DNA of 64,000 bases from Zizania palustris (Eukaryota; Streptophyta; Magnoliopsida; Poales; Poaceae), in the NCBI GenBank assembly GCA_019279435.1, contig JAAALK010000285.1, positions 24,026,371 through 24,090,370 of the forward strand, written 5' to 3'. Positions 32,001-39,702 of this stretch are shown here, piece after piece; the first letter of the stretch is position 1, and every line of letters starts with the position of its first letter. A program made the position numbers and the translations under genes. A model generated the notes under the pieces. The model was not told the DNA's origin, searched no databases, and worked only from the letters and a program-made list of their open reading frames with translations.

Positions 32001-32446
32001 TGGGGGGAGATGTTGATGAGAGGAAGAGTACCTCTGGTGTGATTTTCTTTTTGGGGAAATTACCAGTCTCTTGGCAGTCCCAGAAGCAAAAGACAATGGC
32101 TCTCTCAACATGTGAAGCAGAGTATATGGCCGGTGCAGCAGGAGCTTGTCAGGCGGTGTGGCTAGTTCAGCTATTGAACGACATCACAGGGAGGGTCGTT
32201 CAACCGCCAGTTCTGAAGATGGATAATCAATCTGCTATTGCCCTGAGCAGAAATCCTGTCCTACACGACCGCAGTAAGCATATCGACACAAAGTTTCACT
32301 TTATTCGCGAGTGTGTGGACAGTGGCAAGATCTGTTTGGAGTATGCGAGTACGCAGGAGCAACTCGCTGATGTCCTAACCAAGGCGCTGGGACGCGCAAG
32401 GTTCTGCGAGCTTCGTGACAAGATGGGCATCGTCAAGTTGAAGTGA
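29042..32446 (+). CDS. pol: Pol of copia element D (protease, integrase, RT, RNase H)
   Basis: Open from 29042; first ATG at 29096 gives 1116 aa. Domain order protease-integrase-RT-RNase H marks Ty1-copia. Protease WILDTGATNHM at about residues 43-53. Integrase has an HHCC finger (HARFGHLGFQ ... CDSCLAGK) and catalytic residues in HADICGP, LRTDRGGEF and QQNGVVERRN. RT has MDVKSAFLNGEL and catalytic YVDDLIIT near residue 800. RNase H has YSDSDLGGD, STCEAEYMAG and MDNQSAIAL. No stop or frameshift. Just before the protease, the peptide EQLFVRLGE is echoed by DKLFVQLGE about 50 residues later, hinting at a small duplication where the TAA lies. Confidence 0.93.
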   Translation, partial: NCTRWILEGEKDAAPFAGLVSDSAVQHTSPSGVEVQEPIHLAEDKLFVQLGEKGEEGSTRWILDTGATNHMTREHSIFSEIDTGVRGTVRFGDGSVVDIEGRGTIIFKLKSGEHQELAGVYYIPKLVANIVSLGQLDEDGYKILLEQNVLRIWDQRRRLLAKVPRSPGRLYVLFLAIDKPVCLAARSSEAAWQWHARFGHLGFQGLKEMVKQKMVRGLPEIDHVDQLCDSCLAGKQRRHSFPAISKYRAANPLELVHADICGPITPETPGGKKLFLLLVDDKSRYMWLLLLSAKSQASDAIIRLQARVEVEAGRKMGTLRTDRGGEFTSRTFADYCAEQGIQRHLTAPYTPQQNGVVERRNQTVLGMARSMLKAMNMPGWFWGEAVLTAIFILNRSLTRSVKGMTPFESWYGFKPPVHFFRVFGCVAHVKVAGDHLKKLDDRSVPMVFIGYEEGTKAYRFFNPKTKRVHISRDAVFDEGRSWSWDEGEGGTHMDGQEPFHVEYTTVTLRRGAVPENVLDRSSPEAPTVSSTPRASSSASNSSLPEGLQNDDAPPTSVSPEPGSGRVLEFATPPPGEPDLDDAHNNQTPLRFRLLDNILGPAENPGVAEREVDDSEDLLLAVGDEPANFEEACREECWRMAMKEEMSSIEQNSTWMLVNLPHGHRPIGLKWVFKVKRNEEGAIVKHKARLVAKGYVQREGVDFDEVFAPVARMESIRMLFAVAAQEGWLVHHMDVKSAFLNGELKEEVYVQQPPGFIAAGHEGKVLKLKKALYGLRQAPRAWNSKLDSSLRSLGFTRCASEHEMYTKGTAATRVVVGVYVDDLIITGVSPADVDDFKSEMRRLFRMSDLGLLSYYLGIEVKQGQHSITLGQAAYAKKLLEKAGMKDCKPCHTPMEVRLKLSTESNTPEVDATSYRSLVGSLRYLVHTRADIAFAVGYVSRFMEKPRQEHLVAVKHLLRYIAGTMDYGVVYPKVTKGDKNLTDYSDSDLGGDVDERKSTSGVIFFLGKLPVSWQSQKQKTMALSTCEAEYMAGAAGACQAVWLVQLLNDITGRVVQPPVLKMDNQSAIALSRNPVLHDRSKHIDTKFHFIRECVDSGKICLEYASTQEQLADVLTKALGRARFCELRDKMGIVKLK

Positions 32447-32456
32447 AGCAAGACTG

Positions 32457-32470
32457 TGTTAGGGGGAGAT
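32457..32470 (+). other. Polypurine tract of element D
   Basis: GTTAGGGGGAGAT directly before the 3' LTR. Confidence 0.8.
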
Positions 32471-32868
32471 TGTTAGATAACCCAGTCTTGTATGCATTTT
32501 ACTTCCTAGTTATTTCCTGTTTTGGTCTAGCCGAAATAATGTGAGTCTTTTCTCTGAACTGGGCGCATCTTTTGGAGTGCTGTTTGCATGCCTAGTCCAT
32601 GCGGTTAGGCTCTCCTCTTTTCTCTCAGGTAGTTGTGTCTAGTGGGGAGTGCTGCATGCTGTGTATGGCGTGAAGCTGGGAGTGTGCCGAGTCAAGGGGG
32701 GTTAGTGGGTCCATTTTGCTTTGTAATCGGTGTGCTTTTACTTAAGGAAATAGATCCCAGAAAAGCTGCGTTGGTTGAGCAGCACCAAAACTATCTCTCG
32801 TGCTCTTGTGTTCTTGTGTTCATACCGAGAGGAACTGGGCACCAACGGAGGAGGGGGTGGATTCAACA
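32471..32868 (+). repeat. 3' LTR of element D
   Basis: 398 bp. It differs from the 5' LTR by one G/A change and the extra TTGTGTTC near 32810. Confidence 0.95.
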
Positions 32869-32899
32869 GGAACCTTCTCCCGCTGTCACCGCTGTAGCA

Positions 32900-33956
32900 G
32901 CTGGTACCCCTGCACATTGGTGGGTAGGTGAATATTTTTCACCACACTTGAAACACAAGCCATTAGCCCTATGATATTCCTTGAGCTGCTGTGCCTTCCA
33001 AATTTCTCCTGAACCCATTTTCGGTTTGTCAACAGTTCGACTGACCACCCCCGATTTTGAACTCCACCTCTTCTTAGTCTCATTCATGTCAGTCAAACCC
33101 TCCTTGGCCAGTGCAAGGTGATATGCTCTACTCATTGTTTTGGGCACATAAGATTGAACATGCAATCGGATTTCCTCTTTTAAGACCCAACACAAATTTC
33201 CCCACCAACCATAATTCGCATGCAGCTGTTGGGTCATACAAACGAATTTGATACAATAAATTGTCAAATTGACTCTTATACTCATCCACAGTTCCCACAT
33301 GTCTCAATTTGAGTAACTCATTCATTTTAACATGTTCTATGTCCACTTCAAACACTCTCAGCACTGAAATCTGACCAAGTGTGCCTGCCCACAACCTGTT
33401 TCCATGCTTTAAACCAATGTGCAGCCTTGCCTAACATGTTCAGAGATGCCACGGACACTTTATATTGCTCTGGAACTTGGTACATATCCAGGTAGGTAAT
33501 ACAATGATCAATCCAAACCCTAGCATCTGTGCCATCAAACTTAGGCAGTTCCATTTTAGGTGGCATCCATCTTCTCTGAGTATACTCCAATGGTCCTCTT
33601 TCTCTTTCTACTCCATCAGCCACTCCAGATGAAGAAGTAGAAAAGGGAGCATTCATAGTGTTAATACCTGGCATGGATGGAATTTGTTCCTCACCTCCAG
33701 TCATCTTCATTACTCGTGCCACCCCCAATTGTTCCTGCTGCACTTGAGTCACCACAGCCTGTATTTGATCCACTCTCTCCCACTGCAACTCTAACTTGAA
33801 ATCAATTTGCAGGAGTTTCTCTTGAATCAAATCGATCCCATCCACCTTGGTCGCCAACCCTGACATGGCATCCACCTTCTCGGCAAGTGCTGTCACCACT
33901 GCAAGCACTCGTTCCTCCATTTCCCCCAATTCCGACAAAATTTGTCGCACCTGCAA
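32900..33956 (-). pseudogene. gag: Gag of gypsy element E, frameshifted
   Basis: Minus-strand gag in at least three frames. The N-terminal part (33956 down to about 33348) has a coiled-coil-like start and the Ty3 gag core (PPKMELPKFDG, WIDHCITYL, AHWFKAW). The middle (about 33394-33128) has FEVDIEHVKMNELLKLR and EYKSQFDNLLYQI. The end (about 33120-32900) has a CCHC-type knuckle, CFKCGEKYSPTHQC. Frameshifts lie near 33350 and 33130. No protease, RT or integrase is present before the 3' LTR. Confidence 0.8.
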
Positions 33957-34109
33957 CGACTGCCACGCCAGATTGAGTTACTTACCGCCCCAAATCAGTC
34001 CAACCCTGAGAGGATTTACAGTCGATCAAGACGAAGCGATCTCTAACCTCACTATGGGAATCTTTACCGACCAATTGAGGGATTCAGGCAAGAAAAACTC
34101 AACCCAACA
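33957..34109 (-). other. Leader of element E
   Basis: Between the primer site and gag; no feature recognised. Confidence 0.4.
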
Positions 34110-34122
34110 GGCTTTGATACCA
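34110..34122 (-). other. Primer-binding site of element E
   Basis: Minus strand reads TGGTATCAAAGCC, one mismatch from the initiator Met-tRNA type site, six bases inside the 5' LTR. Confidence 0.7.
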
Positions 34123-34128
34123 GATTGT

Positions 34129-34469
34129 TGTGAATCGCGGCAGAGACAGAGAACTCACCAGCGACAAGTTTTCCCGGTGATTTCAATGGCTCTCCAGCGA
34201 TTCAGCGAACTGTGAGCATCCAATTCAGAGAGACCACAAGAGGGGGAAACGATTATGTTTTATTTCTTCGCCCCCTTTCCGCTGCAAGGCTAGCTAACAT
34301 TTATACCCCGCCAAATTCACAGCTAACGGCCTCAAATACGTATTTCGAGTTTTACACCAACGTTACACGAAGACGCATTACATCATTTCAAATAATCCTG
34401 CCTCCGGTATTGCTTCCCGCGCCATCTTCCGCCACCCTGGAACCTTCTCCCGCTGTCACTGCTGTAGCA
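34129..34469 (-). repeat. 5' LTR of element E
   Basis: 341 bp. A TATA box (GTATAAATGTTAGC on the minus strand, near 34295-34308) is shared with the 3' copy near 27330. Confidence 0.8.
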
Positions 34470-34557
34470 GCTGTGACACCTTATATCCACCCCTGTCTGT
34501 AACTTTTTTGGATGTCCTCATTGTGCAATATATTCTTGATGCCTTACACCAGGTTAA

Positions 34558-35747
34558 ATGGCAAGCAGAGCAAGGTGGGTAGCGAAGTATACAAAGGGTC
34601 TTGTTGATGTGCTTCATGAGAACAATATTGCACACTACCGTACCCAGAATGGATGGAGAACAGATGGGTGGAGGAAAATTGTTAGTGACTTCAATGAGAG
34701 GTACCCAGATGCAAAATTTAGTAAAGTTCAAATTCAGGAACACGAGACCCAATTGAAGAGAGATTATAGATTGGTAAAATCAATCCTCCAGCGGGAAGGT
34801 GTTTCCTGGGATCAGAATGCGTCTATGATTAGAACGACTGATGAAAACTGGGATGAGATAATTGAAGTGAGCTTCAAACTCTTCTGCTCAAGACTCTAGT
34901 CTTCATTTATACAATCAAGTGAGACTTTAATCGCATTTGTTTATTTCAATTTTCTAGGAGATGCCCAAGGCACGGAAGTACCAAACTAAGAGTTTTCCAT
35001 TGCTTCAATCGCTGGAGCTGTTATTTGAAGGTACCTTCTGTCAATTCAAATCGGCTCAGGACAAGCAATGTTGTGTGCTTTTGCCTTTGCTTTTCAGAAA
35101 CTAACATGCTCTACTGGGTAGGTGACATTCCTGAAGGGGAACACAACTTAACTCCGAGCAAACCTCAACTTGCTGTTAGTAATGTTGATGAGGGAGGTAA
35201 TAACGTGAGCACACTTCCAAGCATGCCTGGAAGACCTTATGGAATGGTTATTGCGAGCATTGACGAGGGAGAAAACAACATCGGCGTACTTCAGAGAACT
35301 CCAGAGTTAGAACCACAAGGTCTGGATGATCTCGATATCCTGCAAAATCCAACTGAAGAGGTACTGGAAAGGCCACAGCATGGCGAGCATGGTGCAGACC
35401 CAAAGCCCCCAAAAGCTGATGAACCAGCGCACTCAAGCTCTTGCATAGAACCTCAAAAAGACAAGCGCAAGAAGCGAAAGATCCCCGACATCCAGCAAAC
35501 CATGGAGGCTTATCTGGAATTCAGAATGAAACAAGCTCGCTTAAAGGAACAAACGAAAAAAGACGGAGAACAGTTCTCAATTTCAAGGTGTATCAAGGCA
35601 TTACATACAATGGCTGACATATCTGATCAGGTCAAGGTTCTAGCCTCTGATGTTTTCAAGGATGCAGCAAACCGAGAGATCTTCCTTTCCTACGATCCCA
35701 GGCTTCGCACACTGTGGCTGAAGAGGGAAGTCAACAGGTTAGTCTGA
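34558..35747 (+). CDS. Myb/SANT-like DNA-binding protein, three coding exons
   Basis: Exons 34558-34866, 34958-35030 and 35098-35747 have canonical GT/AG borders and consistent phases, giving about 343 aa. Residues 1-103 match the plant Myb/SANT-like (Myb_DNA-bind_3) domain: a Trp-spaced helical region with RWVAKYTKGLVDVL, NGWRTDGWRKIV and HETQLKRDYRLVK. Exon 2 adds PKARKYQTKSFPLL. The rest is acidic with a nuclear-localisation-like KDKRKKRKIP and a conserved-looking helical C-terminus (FSISRCIKALHTMADISD ... FKDAANREIFLSYDPRL). Such domains occur in plant nuclear proteins and in ORF1 of PIF/Harbinger transposons; no transposase is nearby, so a host gene or domesticated ORF is likelier. A donor at 35738 (AACAG|GTTAGT) with acceptor at 35791 would end the protein at nearly the same residue. 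No stop or frameshift in any exon. Confidence 0.8.
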
Positions 35748-36212
35748 TAACAATTAATCTGTGGGCGCATAATGTTGACTTTCCTGTCCAGATGATTGGA
35801 TGAATGTGAAAATTATGGACCAGCTGAAAGCCAATTATGGGTTCAGATATGCACCTACGAGCCATGCAAGTCGCCAAGCACTTGTGTTCAGTATGCTTAA
35901 TGGCAATGACGTGCCCACGAGTCCCTTCCGTTCTTTTTTCTTGGCGAGGTTCCGGATAGTTTCATATGCGCTGTAGTTATGGGAACTGATTATTGCTAAA
36001 ATTAGATCGTGTCAGCTTCTGTTGTCTGCTGCGAGTCTCTGACTTGGTGTCATCTGTTGGCTCTTTAGTAATGTCCTATATGTATAGCGGCGTTGTTCTC
36101 GATTTGGCCACAAAGCAATGGAATCGGCATTAAGCTATCTTCGTTCCAGGTGGATTAAGAACATAAGCAATCCAAACAGAGGATAAGCATCTCATTATGG
36201 GTAACATGTAAC
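35748..36212 (+). other. 3' UTR and flank of the Myb/SANT-like gene
   Basis: A possible terminal intron lies at 35738-35791. No separate gene. Element C inserted 465 bp after the stop codon, so the natural transcript end may be split between here and 46390 onward. Confidence 0.5.
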
Positions 36213-36648
36213 TGTTAGGATAAGATCTCAGAGGAGAGGGGGCTAAGTCCCTCTCCTCCACGCCTAAGTCTCGGACTCCCTAACAAATATCTCCTGGTCT
36301 CCTGCGCGCTCTGATCGGGGGTGCCCCAACCAACTTATGGTTGAGGGGTTCCTGCCGCCAGCGCTATATATAAGGCGGGAGGCCTCCGGCTGCAAGGTTC
36401 CCATACCTTGTACGCCAAAACCTTCCCCTACACTCATACGCGACCCGATCTAATCCTAGCGCTGCACGGTGGGAAGCCCCCTCACCGCCAAGAATCGTCA
36501 TGGCGTCCTCCTCGTCGACCAACACCAACGAAGGTACACACACATGTTCCCCTCTCTGTTTAATCAACTAAGTCCTATGCCATGTTCACCTTAGACAAAC
36601 CCTACTAGTCTAACTTAGGCGTATCCATCTAAGCACTTAGACCTATCA
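36213..36648 (+). repeat. 5' LTR of element C
   Basis: TGTTAGGATAAG ... GACCTATCA, 436 bp, TATA box TATATATAA at 36365-36373. Confidence 0.93.
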
Positions 36649-36649
36649 A

Positions 36650-36661
36650 TGGTATCAGAGC
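36650..36661 (+). other. Primer-binding site of element C
   Basis: TGGTATCAGAGC, initiator Met-tRNA type. Confidence 0.9.
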
Positions 36662-36950
36662 ACACCTAGGGCTAAGCTAGCTAGGGTTTGGGTGCTCGGA
36701 CCGACACCATTTTCATGTACCTAAGGCTTGTTAGACCCACTGTTCCCGCATAGAACCCTAAGAAAAACCTAAGAAAACCCACTGTTTGACCTTTGGTTTC
36801 ACCCGAAACCCTAGACAAGTACCCCTGTGAGCCCTCTGGAAGAACAATTATAGTTTTAGAAATTTTTTTAGAGGAGATTTGACGCTTCGGGTAAGAACAG
36901 GAAGAACTGAGAAACCACAAAAAAAACAGAAAAGGGGCTCAGATCCGAAT

Positions 36951-36982
36951 GTTAGGGTTAGGGTTTTCACCCTAACCCTAGC
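36951..36982 (+). other. Telomere-like inverted repeat in element C leader
   Basis: GTTAGGGTTAGGGT and its inverse flank a TTTC loop, forming a 14-bp stem (one G-T). The arms resemble plant telomere-type repeats, but two units facing each other do not make an interstitial telomere. Confidence 0.7.
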
Positions 36983-37628
36983 TAAGAGTAAGGAGGACGC
37001 CAGGTTGTTACCGCCGTCCTCGCCACCGCGCCGCCGCTCGCCGGAGGCCGCTCGCCGTCGGTTCGAGTCGGGTGGTTTTCACCATCGCCGGTTAGCTCAA
37101 CGGAGCCCCGCTCCCCTCGGGTGAGCGCGCGGGCTCCGGCTAGGTAGCCGACGGGCAGTGCTCCGCCGTCGCCGTCGCGGGCCGCCGCCGGGCGCTCGCT
37201 TCGCTGTGCCGCTAGCGCCGCCGCTTTCGCTCGCTCGGGAATGGGGGAACTGTTTTAGGGTTTGCGATCGGGGGCGCTTGGGCCATTTATACAGCCGATT
37301 TTGGCGCCTGGCCGTCGGATTAGATCCGATGGCCAAGATCGTCTGGATTAAATTGAGCCCAGGCGGGGGGGGGGGAGTTTCCTGGCCCAGGCCCAGGTTG
37401 CACGCGCGCGCGCGGCGAAATCCTGGCCTGGGCCCAAGACTTAATCGGCCTGCGCAAAATGCTGTTTTGGGCCAGGTTTTTCAACTGTTGGGCCGAAATT
37501 TGTTCTTTAATTTTTCAGAATTTATGAAATTATTTTTCTATTTTGTTTATTCCCGGAAAATTAGTAAATTTCATCATGATTATTAGCACTGTTCTGATTT
37601 TTTTGAGCAATTTTAGATCCTTTTTATG

Positions 37629-38025
37629 TTATTTTCTAATTTAAATTAGTCCAACGACTCTTTTTTATTATAAAATAATTGCTTTTAAGTATTTAAATTC
37701 AGAATTTTGCTGATGATTAAACAATGTATTATTTTAGTTTGAGAATTCCGCTGTGCTATCACTGTTAATCATATCACTTTGCCCATTCAGTTTATTAAGT
37801 TTATTTTGTCAATTAAATTTGAACCAACGGTATAATTTAATTGACGCAATAAATTTTTTCTTTTAGTTATGTTAGCATAGTAATTTTATCTCCTGACCAA
37901 CGTTGGTGATAAAATTACTGTGTTTTATGTTGAATTGATTCTATTTCTGTCCAACGGTGATGTAGAATTAATTCCTATTTATTGAGTTTTCACATGCTGA
38001 TTTGACCAACGTTAAATTTGTATGT
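37629..38025 (+). ncRNA. Array of stem-loops each displaying CCAACG, element C leader
   Basis: Five stem-loops in a row in the non-coding leader between primer site and gag: (1) 37629-37678, AT-rich and imperfect, tip AGT-CCAACG-ACT; (2) 37808-37819/37834-37845, 12 perfect pairs extending outward to 37800/37853, loop with ACCAACGGT; (3) 37876-37890/37908-37922, 15 pairs, loop with the 12-nt palindrome ACCAACGTTGGT; (4) 37932-37943/37963-37974, 12 pairs with one G-U, loop with CCAACGGT; (5) 37992-38003/38014-38025, imperfect, loop GACCAACGTT. The stems differ in sequence while the loop word is constant, which is how protein-binding or kissing-loop RNA looks. A role in packaging or dimerisation of element RNA is inference. 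Confidence 0.6.
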
Positions 38026-38092
38026 CTCTTTTATGCCTGTAATTAACTCCCTTTTTTGACTATCATTCTTATCAGGCAATTTGCTTGCTCAG

Positions 38093-39702
38093 ATGTCCAA
38101 CATGGAGAAACTCAATGGGGACAATTATGGCTCCTGGCGAGAGGGTTTGTTGATCTTTCTCGCCATTTTAGATGTGGATTTTTCCTTGTAGGAAGAATGC
38201 CCTGTTGAGCCTACTGAGCCAGTGATACGTACTGGCGAGGTCACTGAGGCCTTCGCCGAACGTCAGAAGGACTTCGCTCCGGTAAGGATGAAGTACGATA
38301 TTACGTACACTAAGTGGAAGCAGTCCAATAAAAAGTGCTTGATGATCATTAAAAACTTCATTCTAGAGCCTATTAGGGGATCCATCCCTGACTGTGAGAC
38401 AACTACTGAGTATCTCAAGAAGGTGGAGAGCCAGTTTACTGGTTCCTCTAAGGCACATGCTAGCGCAATTATTAAGAAGTTCATCTGGAGAAATACCGTG
38501 GTGGTGGTATTAGAGATCACATACTAAGGATGAGTAACTGGGCTTCTAAGCTGAAGTCCATGGAGTGTGTGCTACCCTTAGATTTTGTGATTCATGTGAT
38601 CATGAGTTCTCGTAGCAAAGATTTTGAGCATTTTGTGATCAACTATAACTCTCAGCCAGAAGTTTGGACTCTAGAGAAATTAGTGTCCAACTGTGTTCAA
38701 GAAGAACGTATTAAGGAAGCACGTGGAAGTGATACTGTGCATCACGTCCAAGACAAGGGGAAGAAAACATTCACCCCAAAGAAGAACACTAAGACTTTTA
38801 AGAGGAAGGGGAAGGCGTCGAAGGACAATGATGTTCCTCAAGGCGTCTGCAGGCACTGCAAGAAGGAGGGACACCACATGAAGGATTGTGTGGAGTTTCT
38901 CAAGTGGATGAGCAAACACGGTAATGATAAAATTACTTGCATTGATAAATCCTTGTATTTAGATTATTCTACCAACACTTGGTGGATTGATTCAGGTGCA
39001 AATGTTAATGTTGCTAACTCTTTACGGGGATTCGCTACGACGATAACTTTGGGAAGAAACGAAAAAACAATTAGAGTGGCGAATGGCATCGAAGCAGAAG
39101 TTGAAGCCATAGGAAATCTCTCTTTAGAACTTAAGAATGACTTTGTAATTCTTTTGCGAGATGTACTCTATGTTCCTTCGATGAGAAGAAACTTAATTTC
39201 CGTTTCTTGTTTAGTGAATAATGGATATGATTGTCATTTTGGCGATAGACAATGTTCTATTATTTATGATAATAAAGTTGTGGGTCTTGCCTTAGAGCAT
39301 GACAAACTTTATCTCTTATCTTTGAATGATTCAGTGAATTCCATTAATGAGAACGCATCGTCTAGCAAAACAAATAAGCGTAAGAGAATTAGCGACGTAT
39401 CTTCGAAATTATGGCACTGTCATCTAGGCCATATTTCGAGGGGGAGGATTGAACGTCTAGTTAAGCAATCAATTCTTCCGCCTTTAGAATTCGCAGACTT
39501 AGATCAATGCATAGATTGCATTAAGGGCAAATACGTCAAACAAATTAAGAAAGACGCGAAGCGAAGCACAGGAGTCTTAGAAATTATTCATACGGACATT
39601 TGTGGTCCATTTCCTGTGACGTCTGTAGATGGTTATGATTCATTCATAACATTTACAGATGATTATTCGCGCTATGGTTATATTTATCCAATTAAAGAAT
39701 GA
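38093..39702 (+). pseudogene. gag-pol: Gag, protease and integrase N-terminus of element C
   Basis: ATG at 38093 (MEKLNGDNYGSW, a copia gag start). TAG at 38189, then a frameshift between 38490 and 38530 from the first frame to the next. The second part holds the gag C-terminus, a zinc knuckle (CRHCKKEGHHMKDC), protease (WWIDSGANVNV) and the integrase HHCC region (LWHCHLGHISRG ... CIDCIKGK) with the first catalytic Asp in IHTDICGPF. It ends at TGA 39700-39702, after which the same frame continues. Confidence 0.85.

Larger units (their letters stand above)
27476..32868 (+). mobile_element. Element D: young, nearly intact Ty1-copia element
   Basis: LTRs 27476-27865 and 32471-32868, with a perfect duplication GGAAC (27471-27475, 32869-32873). 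They differ by one substitution and an 8-bp tandem duplication (TTGTGTTC) in the 3' copy. Primer site 27868-27880, polypurine tract 32457-32470. Gag (371 codons) and pol (1116 codons) are open with all catalytic motifs. The only visible defect is a TAA between them in the shared frame. Inserted in the 3' LTR of element E. Confidence 0.95.
27158..34469 (-). mobile_element. Element E: gag-only Ty3-gypsy element, interrupted by D
   Basis: LTRs of about 341 bp lie at 27158-32899 (3' LTR, split by element D) and 34129-34469 (5' LTR). On the minus strand they start TGCTACAGC and end CGCGATTCACA. A primer site (34110-34122) fixes the minus orientation. The internal region is only about 1.2 kb and encodes gag alone, so E would need enzymes from another element. 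The LTRs differ at about 20 sites by eye. No clear target duplication was found. Confidence 0.75.
25176..34552 (+). other. Inferred 9.4-kb 5'-UTR intron filled with transposons
   Basis: Donor GGAG|GTAAGG at 25175/25176 and acceptor ACACCAG|GTTAA at 34552/34553, five bases before the ATG. Inside are a Pack-MULE (25515-26957), a gypsy element (27158-34469) and a copia element nested in it (27476-32868). Removing them would leave an intron of about 600 bp. Confidence 0.4.

Noticed and set aside
36951..36982. Interstitial telomere or chromosome-end fusion
   Set aside because: Only two telomere-like units in inverted order inside a retrotransposon leader.
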